Below are positions 1-11,104 of a stretch of DNA of 64,000 nt, piece by piece; the first letter of the stretch is position 1, and every line of letters starts with the position of its first letter. The stretch comes from Erodium maritimum. Lineage: Eukaryota > Streptophyta > Magnoliopsida > Geraniales > Geraniaceae. The stretch spans positions 57,672,754 through 57,736,753 of the forward strand of contig OY997596.1 of assembly GCA_963921825.1 (NCBI GenBank), in the 5' to 3' direction. Below the pieces are notes generated by a model. It did no database searches. It was not told the DNA's origin and saw nothing but the letters and a program-made list of their open reading frames with translations. Position numbers and translations under genes: made by a program.

Positions 1-308
1 CTGATCATTGTGTAAGACATCTAGCTATTACACCTAACCAAAATTTCAGAAAGTCTTTTCAATCTACAGCGCCAAGCACCAAAAGAATAATGAACCACCC
101 CTTAAATTATTCCCTAGTAATACTAGGTACTCTGATATAGGATTAGTGTTCTGGCCGGCACCAAAACTTTATCTCGTCCTTTTCTCTATTATTAGGATTT
201 TCCAATTACGTATAACCACTTCTGAATTATAAGAACTGCTTTATTATCAATAAAATACTCGTTCATATACTAAACAAGAATAAGCTAATTCTTCATTTAT
301 TTTATAAG
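1..308. other. AT-rich flank, no gene seen
   Basis: AT-rich sequence outside the left end of the Mutator-like element. I see no open frame, repeat or RNA gene that I can support. Confidence 0.5.
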
Positions 309-1229
309 GGAAAATTTCAATATATTACATTGCCAAACATTTAATTTCAAAATGATACGCGGGTAAATAAAATTGCAGTTTAATACCCAAACGAAAATTT
401 ACCAACACTTTGGTACCTATCTGTCAGATTTTAGTTAACTTTCCATCCAAAATAGCTAAAAAGTCTATAATACCCTTCATTGACAGTTAAATTTTCAAAA
501 ATATACCATTAGATTATCAGCACATAAAATTTAGTGAAATGACAATAATACCCTTCATTACTTTTCAAATTTTCAATATATCCCATTTCAATAACTTTTT
601 AAATATTAACTATTTTTAATATTAAAATTATATTTTATTTTAAATATTAACATTCAGATTTTATTTTAAATATATAATCAATTTTAATACAAAAAATCAT
701 TATTTTAATTATTTATATTTATTTATTTTCAAAAATAAAATTGAAATCTTAAAAAGTCAGCTTTTATATTAAAATTTTTGTTTATATTTTTAATTCAGTT
801 TTTATTTATTTTTCCAAATCATAATTAATGTTTCATTTTTACAAATCCTAATTATTTTTTACACCTATGCAACTCTTACTCCAAATCCAACAAAAACTCT
901 TCCTCCGCCATCATCATCAACTACAAAACCCCCAATCAATCATTTGCGATCTCAGCCTCTCCTTCACCAATAAAGCACCAAAATCAATTCATCCCACTTC
1001 TCTCCAAAAAAAAATTATTGAGCACCCTGACTACATATACGACTTCAAAGTTAATTAACATTAGATTTTCAAAAATTTACACATTCATCATTTTAGATAA
1101 TCCACGATAGTGCAGAGAGGAGAATAGAAAGACCAAGACCCTATGTTCAGTTACGATTTCTACCTACAACACACATACAACATTCACTTCTATTTTGAAT
1201 ACACGCTAAACAAAAGCTATAAAGATCAA

Positions 1230-1300
1230 AACTTTTTTTTTGACGAAAAGCGGGAGATATCAATTTTATATATCAATCAAAGTGACATACGTACAATCTG
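1230..1300 (-). mobile_element. LINE-type 3' tail (poly-A end), partial
   Basis: A T-run followed by TTGACGAAAAGC and an AT-rich stretch resembles the inverted 3' end of other retroposons in this window (for example at 47567 and about 19310). Only the tail region is convincing. Its 5' limit is unclear, and frames upstream are low-complexity. Confidence 0.3.
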
Positions 1301-1441
1301 ATGAAAACGCACAAGCAAACGATAAAATTACAGACTCCAAACTAACAAGCCTATAAAATAATATTACCGAACTCCCTACTAGAACGCACAAAAGACGCCC
1401 TAGAACGTGCAAACACGTGCAGGTCAAAAGTGCAACAACGT

Positions 1442-1558
1442 GCACACCAAACCGTGCCACATAACGGGCACACCAAACCGTGCAACAAGTGCACACCAAA
1501 CGTGCAACTAGTGCACACAAATCGTGCAACTAGTGCACAACCAATCTGCACCAAGTGC
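1442..1558. repeat. Short tandem array, about 23-bp unit
   Basis: About five imperfect units of 22-26 bp with the core GCACACCAAACCGTGCAAC. Stop-free frames on the minus strand here, rich in Cys and Val, are a by-product of the repeat. Confidence 0.7.
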
Positions 1559-2079
1559 AATTATTGAAAGCTATAAAACGAAAGGAAAAAAAACCTAGCC
1601 AATTCAGAATTGCCACTGTCCGACAAGGAACCTTGACCCGAGGAATCCAGAATACGCGAACTTCGAATCCCCGCTAAAGGTAACCGTTCAGGCCGGATCT
1701 GCAGCGTGACGAGTCGCCGGAGCTGCCCACCACCGCTCAAACTCACCTTGGCGTGACCGTAGGAACCAAAATAGCATCAGCTAGAGACGGACACGGACGC
1801 CGGCCACCAAAGACGACGATAAACCGACGCCGGTCTTGAGGGGGAAGGGGAAAAAAGGGTATGGGTGGTGACGGGGGGAAGGGGACGGGGGGAGAGGGCT
1901 ACGGGTGGGGGAGTAAGCTATCACCGACGACAGCCATGACCGGTGGCCGTGGCCGTGGCCGGTGATGGTACAAGGGGCGGCGGCGAAAAGCTTTTTAGGG
2001 ATTGGCTTTTGTGCGAGAGAGAAAAGGGATGTGCGGCTCTGTTTTCTATAAAGATCAAAACTTTAGTGTATAAATAAAA

Positions 2080-3427
2080 AGGAAAAACTACTGATAATTA
2101 CTCAAAATCATGCCCTTTTAACTGATGTTTACCGTAAAGTTTAAAGTTAACCAATAAATACCCTAAAGTTTCAATATCTAACGCAAAACCCCTTCCGCCA
2201 GTCAGCTCAATCAGTTTACTGTTCACTTTCCCCAAAATGTCCAAAATGCCCTTAACCTTGTTCATTTTTTATATTCTTTAAATAAAAATTAAATTAAGGT
2301 TTTCAATTTTTTTTTACAAATATCAGATTCTATTATTAAAAAACAGTTTTTATTTTCAAAAAATCAGTTTTAATTTTAAATAAATCAGTTTTTAATTTTT
2401 CAAAATCAGTTTTAATTTTTTAAAAATCAAATTTGTTTTATAAAATCAATTTTTATTTAAAAATTGATTTTTATTTTTAATATATAATTAATTATTTACT
2501 GTTTTTTATGTTTATTTTTTATTTTTTCATTTTGCTTTCAGCACACATACAAAATAGAAAGAAAATTGAATAAAAGAACAAAACATGATTAATCTTAATT
2601 GTAAAAAATAAAACTGATTTTTATAAGAAAAATGGAATTAAAAATAAATAATAAAGGAAAAATCTATTTTATAAGAGAGAGTGTATGTGTGCTGAAAGCA
2701 AAATGAAAAAATAAATAATAAAAATATCAAAAAACAGTAAATAATTAAATATATATTAAAAATAAAAATTGATTTTATAAAACAAATTTGATTTTTTTAA
2801 AATAAAAACTGATTTTTAAAAAATAAAAACTGTTTTATAAAAATAAAATCTGATTTGTGTAAATTTTTTTTTTGAAATTATTAATTTAATTTTGATTTAA
2901 AGAATATAAAAAAATGAACAAGGTTAAGGGCATTTTGGACATTTTGGGAAAAGTGAACAGTAAACTGACTGAGCTGACTGACGAAAGGGATTTTGCGTTA
3001 GATATTGAAACTTTAGGGTATTTATCAGTTAACTTTAAACTTCACGGTAAACATCAGTTAAATGGGCATGGTTTTGGGTAGGTATTAGTAATTTTCCCTT
3101 TTTAAAGATAAAAACTAATTTTTAAAAATTATAAAATGATTTTTTAAAAAATAAAACTGTTTTATAAAAATAAAATCTGATTTTTGTAAAACAATTTTTT
3201 TTTGCAAACCTTAATTTAATTTTGATTTAAAGAATATAAAAAATGAACAAGGTTAAGGGCACTTTGGACATTTTGGGAAAAGTGAACAGTAAACTAACTG
3301 AGCTGACTGACGGAAGGGGTTTTGCGTAAGATATTGAAACTTTAGGGTATTTATCGGTTAAATTTAAACTTCACGGTAAACATCAGTTAAATGGGCATGG
3401 TTTTGGGTAGGTATTAGTAGTTTTCCC
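2080..3427. mobile_element. Long-hairpin MULE-type MITE with duplicated right arm
   Basis: The left arm (2080 to about 2600) is inverted at about 2640-3110, so almost the whole element can fold on itself. Inner marks such as GCTTTCAGCACACATAC also pair (2535 against 2690). The right arm is repeated directly at about 3110-3427. The sequence TAAATAAAA occurs immediately outside both ends (2071-2079 and 3428-3436), a perfect 9-bp target duplication that sets the true right end at 3427 and so includes the second right arm. The 9-bp duplication and foldback suit a non-autonomous Mutator-like element. No coding capacity is seen. Confidence 0.85.
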
Positions 3428-3486
3428 TAAATAAAACTCAATTGTGGGTAGAGAAAATCACAAGCGCATACTTGAAAATCACATGT

Positions 3487-3836
3487 CGGCCTTACATAAA
3501 CCTGCAATGCACAACATTACAAGCAATTTTAATTTTCCTCTGATTTTTCTCGACAACCAAACAGGGAACAGAGATCCAAAATAGTGAAAACATGGAAAGA
3601 GTTTAAGAACTGACTGGGAGAAGAGCAACGAAATCGACGATTCGGTAGAAGAGATCGAGCTTCTCGGCATAGAGTCTTTGGGAATCGGGACTTGGGAGGA
3701 CCAATCGACTCTTCGGGTCTTTCTTTATCCGTTGAATAAACTTCACCGGCGAATTGGACGCTCTGCGAATGGCGGAGACGACGGCGGAATCCAGGGAGAC
3801 CATGGAAGCTCCAAGAACCTCATCGGAGGCGGCGAT
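3487..3836 (-). pseudogene. Captured fragment of a chloroplast sensor kinase (CSK)-like gene
   Basis: On the minus strand the frame reads MVSLDSAVVSAIRRAS, then LVLPSPD, QRL and EKLDLFYRIVD. This matches the start of the N-terminal sensor region of plant chloroplast sensor kinase as I remember that family. After RIVDFVALLP comes a plausible donor (GTCAGT, minus strand, at 3614), then about 113 bp, then TTGCAG and an exon start encoding VYVRP at 3501. In CSK the VYVRP-type stretch follows RIVD within a few residues. Exon, intron and next-exon start are therefore all present, so capture was from genomic DNA. Only about 80 codons survive, and the kinase core is absent. Upstream the frame reads about ten more residues (AASDEVLGAS). 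Family assignment is from memory and needs a protein search. Confidence 0.62.
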
Positions 3837-4143
3837 GAAGTTTTGGTGGTGGCTTGTTCATCGTCGACTTTCAGCTTGGGCAGGGAGAATCGTGGTGTGG
3901 TAGTAGTGATGTGGTTGCAGACAAATGGTTTGAGAAGACATGAATGGTGGAAGAAGGAATAGATATCGGGTTAAAATGTCTTAAGGTTATTTTCGTAAAG
4001 TTAGGGTATTTCCGTGCAAAATGGACGGAAAGTTAATAGTTAGGTACTAAAGTGCTGGTAAATGTTTCGTTTGGTTATTAAACTGCAATTTTTTGTCAGA
4101 GTATCATTTTGAAAATAAATGTTCGGCAGGGTATTATATTGAA

Positions 4144-5474
4144 GAGAAGAAATCAAATAGGAACCACCCCTTAACGTAAAAACCGTGTGACCAATCCAAG
4201 CCATCCAATTTAAGAATGAATGAATGAGATGAAATTGAGTTGTTGACAGCAAAAATACAACACTTTTTGGTAAGTGGTAGGAGCTTTTTAGTAAAATTAT
4301 CATATTATATTTTTTTTTTACCAATTCACTAATTTAATTTTTCCCGCTTCTTTGAACTCTGATTGACTACAAACTTGCGCTAATATTTTTGTTTTTTCAA
4401 GGGCTTTCTATCAAGATCAGTGATTAATATGTTTTGAAGCACGAAAAAAAATTATTTTGGGACTGATTTAAAAAAAATTATATCTGGGTAATTTTTATCA
4501 ACACTTTACACTGGTTTTATCAATACTGAACACTAGTTTTATCACCTCATTTTCCAAAACCGAACATGTTTTTTTATCACTTCATCACATGTTTTTTTAT
4601 GAACACTAAGCACTAGTTTGATCAATATTAAATACTATGTTTATCACTAAATTACACGTGTTTTATCACCCCGTCACATATTTTTTTTATCAACGCTATT
4701 TTGGGGCTAATTTAAAAAATAAATTATATCTGAGTAATTTTTATCAACACTTTACACTGGTTTTATCAACACTGAACACTAGTTTATTACCTCATTTTCC
4801 AAAACCGAACATGTTTTTTTATCACCTCATTACATGTTTTTTATGAACACTAAGCACTAGTTTTATCAATACTAAACACTATGTTTATCACTAAATTACA
4901 TATGTTTTATCACCCCGTCACATGTTTTTTTTATCAACACTAAACTCTAGTTTATCACTCTTATTATCAAAATTGAACATGATTTGTATCACCTCATTAC
5001 TTGTTTTTTTATCACCTCAGTACGTGTTTTTTATCAACATTTTAGCACGAGTTTGATCACCCCGATATTAAAAATTTGTTAGTGAAGATATATCAAAACT
5101 CAATAATATTTTTATCACTCCGATATAAATTTTTATTTTCGTGCTTCAAAATATATTCAATATGTTACTTGATAGATAGCCCTTGGAGAAAGAAAAATAT
5201 TGACGCAAGTTTGAAGCTAAGCGGAGTTCAAACGAATCGGGAAATCTTAAATTAGTGAATTGGTGGGAAAAAATGGACCCTTGTCCACATGGTAGCATGC
5301 TATTACAATTATGTCCTTGCTTGTATGAGAAATAATGAAAGTGACATGAATTTTGAGTGAGATTGGTGTGATGGTGTGACATCATGGTGCATAATGTTGG
5401 ATCTTAAGAGTGTGTGGCTATGATTCGTTCATATAATTTTTAGTATAAGAGATGTTTCTATTAGATTTGTCTTA
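4144..5474. mobile_element. Non-autonomous MULE, copy 1, with internal tandem repeats
   Basis: The ends are inverted relatives of each other (left GAAATCAAATAGGAACC, right inverted AAATCTAATAGAAAC) and are flanked by a perfect 9-bp duplication TATATTGAA (4135-4143, 5475-5483). The centre (about 4490-5110) is a diverged array of units built on TTTTATCAACACTAAACACTAG. There is no transposase. It is inserted in the right terminal repeat of the larger MULE. A second family member lies inverted at 28416-29654. Confidence 0.85.
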
Positions 5475-5549
5475 TATATTGAAATATTCTCTATTTTCAA
5501 TTCATTCAAATTTTATAATTATTTCTTTGCATATTATAATAACAAAACA

Positions 5550-6682
5550 CATACACAAGATGACGCCGCAGGCTCTCCTCCCTTTAGGGTTAGTGGTGCT
5601 TTTGCGAATCCATGGCAGGGGAGGCAAGACAACCCTCCCCTCTGCTCATGTTTCCACGCCGGAGGGAGTAGGGTGGCTGCTGCAACCTTCTCTCCCGTGT
5701 GCGACCGTTCTCCCTCAGTGCCCAAAGCCATCGGCGATCGGAGGCTTTGTAAATGGGGCGGGGGAGGGTCTTGTGTGTCTCGATAGGCCGGCGATGGTGG
5801 CCAGATCGAGAGACCCGGGAAAGAATGTTGCTGTCACAGAGGGAGAGACTCGAACACCGGGGGTGGCTGACGGCTGGTCGCATACTACGGCGGCCGAGAT
5901 TCGCCGAACGCCGGCGAGAGGTCTACGCCCTCGGCTTGGGAGGGGCGCGAGAACGGGACCGGTTAGGGCTGGTGGGACAGCCCCGTGGGGGTGGCCGGGA
6001 GGGGTGCCGGTTAGGGCTCTTGTGCTGGTGGTGGAAGGGTTCTCGGACATGGAGGCTACGGTGGGGGAGTCGGCGGCGGCGGTAGCTTGGCGAAGAAGCA
6101 AGGGCAAGGGAGTATTGCTAGAGAACCCTAACCCTAATAGGCCGACTCTGGGCCTTGGGGATGGGATGGGTTGTAAGAATGGGCTCATGTAGGATGTTGT
6201 AGCAGCGGCGGGGGGCTTCAAGCACCCTCGCCTCCAGGAATGAGTACTCAAGTGGCCAGGGAGGGTTTGGTCGGCTGTACCTTCTCCCTGGTGTATAGGT
6301 GGCATTGGTATCACCAACAGCTGATGAATTACTTCTCTACCACTTCGGGGTCAGCAATCCCGCGTTCAGGAGCCCTACCATTATCATTCAAGGGAGGACG
6401 ATGCACGCTGACATACCGGGGGAGTAATTGGTCCACCGTTGTTTGTCTGTCCTCTGATCTGCTCGGTCAGTCTCTTTTGGTTGGGGTATATTGTATCGGT
6501 ATCCCCGGATGCTACCGCAGTCCCACATCCCCGACCGCAATTATGCTACAGAGCACATTTAAGTTTTATGCACTTGTCTTTCCACTTATTCTAGTTTGGA
6601 TTATGTACGGTGATCTCCTTCTGTGGGGTCACCAAGTTATTTTACATTAATGAATATCTCCATTTCCTTTCAAAAAAAAATA
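5550..6682 (+). mobile_element. GC-rich retroposon with A-tail and 14-bp target duplication
   Basis: A GC-rich block in AT-rich surroundings ends in ATTAATGAATATCTCC, CTTTC and a run of A. The 14-bp sequence ATAATAACAAAACA lies just before it (5536-5549) and just after the tail (6683-6696), as expected of target-primed reverse transcription. Long frames exist on both strands but none has a recognisable domain, and the 246-codon frame at 5452-6192 begins outside the element. It is most likely a non-autonomous LINE derivative, perhaps made of LINE 5' leader and 3' tail. The tail resembles those at about 27820-27860 and 9500-9530. Confidence 0.75.
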
Positions 6683-6696
6683 ATAATAACAAAACA

Positions 6697-7789
6697 ATTA
6701 AAAAAATAAAACAATTGATATCTCGTTTTTATAAATATTTTTTAATTAATGCTATGGATATTTGAATTGCAAAAAAAAAATAAAAATAAAAGGAAAACAA
6801 AGAGATATCTAGATTTAATAAATATTTTCTATTTAATGTTATGTATATTTAAATTATAAAAAATAAAAAAAATAAAAACAAGAGGCAAATGTCTCCTCTT
6901 TGACATTTTTTTGTGTGGAGGTAACATTACTATCCCAAGCCCAAAAAATTTAACCTTTTAGTTGATAAAATCGACGGGTGCTCGTGTTTTTTATCGGCAT
7001 ATTAAAAACGCCACATCCTTTTAACCGGTAAAATGTCGTCGGCTGTAAATACTATTTGTCTAGAATGTTTATTTGTCAAAGAGAATCGAAAGCTTAACAT
7101 CAAATCTATCTTGTAATTATTCAAAAAAAAAATCTCTCGTAATATTTTTCACGTTGTACAATTTATAGGAGGTCCAAAATTCGACAACAATACATTTTGA
7201 AATAGTAAGTCAATTGATGTATCAAATTTCTTATCTTGTTGTTTTCAATTTCTTAGATCTAACATGTTTATCACGCTTACGTCGTAGTCTAAACTGATTT
7301 GCTGACCTATTTTTTATTTCTTCATTGGAAAGGCTTATTTTTCAAAGAGCATTTGAAAGCTTCCATACTTAATTTTCCATAATGCACTGTTTGTAATACT
7401 TGATAAGTGGATAATTTATTAAACTTCATTTAACATTGGCTCGTAGCGATCAAAACATAGATAATGATAATGCATTGTACGATATTTCTTTTTGAGACTT
7501 TGGTTTTCTTTCCTTAATACAAGGAAAATATTCTTATAAGATTGATCATAAACTAACAATGCATTAGAGATATATCACTTGTTATGACTTTAAGGTCTTT
7601 AACAACTAACGTATAATCTAGCCACCAAAGAGAAAAACATTAGCCACAAAAGAGAAAAACCTTATTCCGCCTCTATTCTTCTCACACCGCCGCCGACTAC
7701 CACACACCGTCATGGTCGTCTTTGTCGTCGTCTCCGCTAATCCACCTCCTTCGGGCCGTCATCCTCTCAAGCGAAGAGGCTTCCACTCC
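6697..7789. other. AT-rich intergenic sequence with one tandem duplication
   Basis: There is no convincing gene. A segment of about 60 bp at 6716-6776 (starting GATATCTCG) recurs diverged at 6803-6866 (starting GATATCTAG), an old tandem duplication with an 87-bp period. The short frame at 7712-7900 has no recognisable domain. Confidence 0.5.
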
Positions 7790-9125
7790 GCCCCTCAAAA
7801 GGGCGTCTCAAAATATTTGGTGGCCTTAGGCGAAAATTTAAAAATGGGCCTTTTAATAATAATAAAAAGTAGACAATATTTCGATATTTTATTAATATAA
7901 TTAATACAATTACTAAAAATACATTTATATTGAGGGGACATAAAAATCTTACTCCAACAATTCGTCTAAGCATATCTAATAAGTAATAACAAAAGTTATA
8001 TCTCATATACAATTAAAAATAAAGATAATTCCACGTCAGTACCTTCAGCGACTTTTGTCCATAAACTCGATAAACGTTGCTTCCTTGTATATTTTTTTTC
8101 CATCCTTGTCATCTACAAAACACATACACAAAAGAGTCAAACCATTCAACATTTGTTGAGAAATTGTTGATCTCAAATAATTTTTTATCAAGTTTGTTTT
8201 TGGGAAACTCATTACTGTTGAAGCAACTGTAACATGAACGATTAACATAATTTTGTATGCAATATGAGTATTTGGAAAAGAATTCAACTTGTTAATAGAG
8301 TGAGTACATAATTATGAGTTTTAGTTTCTAAATGTACACATTCTCTCTTAAAACTCTTAATTCGAAGAACGTTACTAATCTTGTTTTCAGATTGTTCTTC
8401 TTGTCTGTTTTTGTTCTCCAGGACCAAGATAAGAAATATCAGATAGTGATAATAGATAATTTTTTTTAAAGAAAAATATACAATTTGAGAAGGAAATCGT
8501 TATAAAATAATAGAGAATTTGGAGAAGAAAGATTGGAACTACATCCGCATGCACGCATCCGCACGTCAGGCCCATGGGGTCCGCCAAACTGTACCCGCAA
8601 GCTCGTCATCCGCCCCGTATGCGCAGACAAGACCGGGTCTCGACCTGAACGGACATTGCCCATACTTACAACGTTCTTCCGCAGTCCGAAAAATGGTGCA
8701 ACCATCTACCATCGCCTCCGACTTAGAGGATACGGGGATGAATTTAAACATAAAACCACATTCATATTTATTCATGCTTTGAAAAAGAGAATACTATAAA
8801 AAATAATATAATTAAGAAGGATAATTGTATTTTAGAAACAAAATGATAGTATGTTTTGGAAACAATATTATACTCTGGAAACAAATTATGGTTGGAAAAA
8901 ATCAAATTTAAAAAATAAAATCATTTGACAGAAAAAGGTGTGTGAAAGTTTAAGATTAAAGGTATGTTTATGTTCTTTAAATAGTCATAAGCTTTTTTTT
9001 TTCAAACGTGGCCTTATTAATAACATGAACTTTTATATACTAACATTTTTTTTTAATAATGTGGCCTTCCTCTCTTTGTGGCCTTAGGCAACCGCCTAAC
9101 TTATCAAAGGGAGGGGCCGGCCCTG
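7790..9125 (-). mobile_element. Decayed hAT transposon remnant
   Basis: Contains a hAT dimerisation-domain fragment (8045-8287, minus). It ends on the right in GGGGCCGGCCCTG, whose inverse CAGGGCCGGCCCC is a typical hAT terminal sequence. The phrase GTGGCCTTAGGC occurs near both ends (about 7820 and 9079). The left terminus is not intact, so the start is approximate. Confidence 0.5.
8045..8287 (-). pseudogene. hAT transposase C-terminal dimerisation domain, fragment
   Basis: The minus-strand frame reads SFPNTHIAYKIMLIVHVTVA, then SFPKTNLIKNYLRS and LNGLTLLCM. This is the pattern of the C-terminal hAT dimerisation domain found in TTF-type zinc-finger hAT transposases. Only about 80 codons are preserved. 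The catalytic region and zinc finger are not seen nearby, and the surrounding frames are interrupted. The protein would have bound and cut element ends in the nucleus, but this piece cannot. Confidence 0.7.
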
Positions 9126-9535
9126 CCAAAGGCTTTCACTGACGATAAGAGGGTGTAGTTCTCCACGATATCCTAGCATAGGGAGGAAGGAAGGAAGGCA
9201 CCACAGTAGGATCTTATGGTTCGAAGTTTTCTGTTTAAATAAGGACCTATATGGTTCACTAGGTTGGTTAGTTTGGTTTCGCTTCATGTACTATTTTAGG
9301 ATTTGGTTTTTAGACTGTTTAAATTTCTCGTTTCGTACCTTTGAAATGTCGGTAAGGTGATGTCCTAAGTTAGTATCTGCGATCCAAACCAATATTTTTC
9401 TACGCGTCCATGAGCGCTGGCTTGGCTACAGGCAACCAGGACATATATCTAGAACCCAGAGCTTTTATGCCCTACCTTGTATGGTTTATTTCTTGCATTA
9501 ATGCACTTCCCCGATTACTCGTTTTAAAAAAACTA
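9126..9535 (+). mobile_element. Retroposon 3' part with A-tail
   Basis: The 3' portion (CGTCCATGAGCGC, then a GCATTAATG motif and TACTCGTTTT plus an A-run at about 9530) matches, with divergence, the 3' end of the retroposon at 26912-27863 (TCCATGAGCGC, GCATTAATG, TACCCGTTTC plus A-run). The 5' limit and target duplication are not clear. No coding function is seen. Confidence 0.45.
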
Positions 9536-9883
9536 ATGTGGATTCAAATCCAAAATAAGGACTCACTTTCTTGGGTTTTTGTAGTTTAGAAGAGTACCGT
9601 TTCGTCTAAACTTTATTTTTTGGTTGGCTTATCGCTCTCGAGACCATCCTTCCTGGATCCTGAATGCTTGGATAATTCTGTGAAAATTATGCTTTGATAG
9701 TATTGATCGTGTTTCACTTCTGATACATAAACTGTGTATAGACTTTCATATACAATAGGGGACTTACCTAAATATGATACATATGCAAGAGATGATTATC
9801 GTAATCTAATGTAACTACCATATTTACAATTGAATATTCAAATATCATTAATTCAAGATAGAGAAGATAAACACAATCTAACA
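9536..9883 (-). repeat. Probable partial Copia 3' LTR and flank
   Basis: On the minus strand a purine-rich stretch (GACTACGGGAGCG) is followed directly by TGTTAGATTGTG at 9883, as expected for a polypurine tract meeting an LTR start. The far end of the LTR could not be placed, so the left limit is only the end of the neighbouring retroposon. Confidence 0.4.
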
Positions 9884-11104
9884 CGCTCCCGTAGTCGAAG
9901 CTCAATCTGAAAGGGTGTTGAGACTAGAACGAAAATACTCGAATAAAGCAGGCGAAAGACCTTTGGTGAAGATATCCGCAAACTGGTATGAAGATGGTAC
10001 ATGAAGCACACGAACCTGCATTGCAGCAACTTTTTCACGTACAAAATATAAATCAAGCTCGACGTGTTTGGACCATTGATGTTGAACTAGATTACCTGAC
10101 TTATATACAGAAATAATGTTATCACAAAACATGATGGTTGCAGTTGAGAGATGAAAATGTAACTCGAGCAAGAGATTGCGGAGCCAACAGGACTCGGCGA
10201 CAGCATTAGCGACCCCACGATACTCCACCTCAACACTGGAGCGAGAGACAACGTGTTGGCGCTTGGACGACCAAGAGATGAGATTAAGACCAAGAAAAAC
10301 ACAATAGTCTGAGGTAGAACGACGGGTGTCTGGACATCCGGCCCAACCAGCGTCAGAGTAAGTTGTGAGGGACAACGAAGGGGATGGGCGAAGATGTAAA
10401 CCATAGGAAAGAGTGCCCTGTAGATAGCAAATAATACGTTTGAAAGCATGGAAATGAGGTTCCCGAGGATCATGCATAACAAGACAGATTTGTTGAACAA
10501 CATAAGAAAGTAGCGAAGATGACCAAGACTGGTCATGGAAAATCCAGTGCTAAGACGAGCGGTGATGGAAGAGAGAAGAGCATGAGAAGAGGAAATAAGA
10601 AGAATATCATTAACGTAGAGAATAAGATAGGCAAGGTGGGTATCACGGTTGTAGATGAAGAGGGATGTGTCAGCTTGACTGTTGACGAAGCCTATAAAAA
10701 GAAGATAGGAAGTGAAACGCTGATACCAAGCCCGTGGGGCTTATTTGAGGTCGTAGAGGGATTTCTTTAGATGACAAACATGATGAGGAAGAGGAGGGTC
10801 TGAATAGTTAAGGGGTTGTTTCATGTAGACAGTCTTATAGAGATCACCGTGAAAGACGTTTTTGACATCGTGTTGGTGAATCGGCCAAGAAGAAGACAAA
10901 GAATGGTTCAAAATTTCTTCACTTCCTTGTTTGCGACGTTTGAGTGGTCCTTTCAATTTTTCATGTTTCGCTCGGATCAATGGAGACTTACACGACCAAG
11001 AAATACTAGGCCGACTAATCCAATATGTCGGCCATGTCCTAACTTTACCGACGCATTGCACCCATCAACCTAGTAAAATCCTCACCGAAGAACTCAGTGC
11101 ATCG
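9884..11104 (-). pseudogene. Decayed Ty1/Copia pol (reverse transcriptase and RNase H)
   Basis: Read on the minus strand, an RT piece appears first (VKNVFHGDL, YMKQP, LKKSLYDLK at 10741-10860), then LFIGFVNSQADTSLF and YVNDI at 10519-10720, where the usual YVDD motif has become YVND. Next comes the RNase H region at 9902-10477, with TYSDAGWAGCPDTRRSTSDY, WSSKRQHVVSRSS, VEYR and a tail with ADIFTKGL. Frames shift between pieces. Gag, protease and integrase are absent, so this is the 3' half of an old insertion. The far upstream end (10870-11104) does not match pol and may be rearranged. Confidence 0.85.

Larger units (their letters stand above)
309..5493. mobile_element. Mutator-like element (Pack-MULE candidate) with captured host DNA
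   Basis: The sequence at about 315-500 reappears inverted at about 4000-4143. Both arms share blocks such as TTTCAAAATGATAC and ATTGCAGTTTAAT, giving diverged terminal inverted repeats of about 170 bp. The right arm is interrupted by a second MULE (4144-5474) and resumes just after it. Flanks TATTTTATA (left) and TATTTTCAA (right) may be a decayed 9-bp target duplication. No transposase is visible. The interior holds a hairpin MITE (2080-3427), a short GTGCA repeat array, GC-rich stretches, an unrecognised open frame at 867-1058 (+), and a piece of a CSK-like gene (3487-3836, minus). Long inverted ends plus captured exon-intron DNA fit a Pack-MULE. The exact outer ends are inferred. Confidence 0.55.

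Noticed and set aside
1266-1560. Cys-rich minus-strand frames that resemble small secreted peptides
   Set aside because: They translate the 23-bp GTGCA-type tandem array. Cys spacing follows the repeat period and there is no signal peptide.
5452-6192. 246-codon plus-strand frame
   Set aside because: It begins outside the retroposon, crosses its TSD and is open mainly because the body is GC-rich. Overlapping frames of similar length exist on the minus strand and no domain is recognisable.
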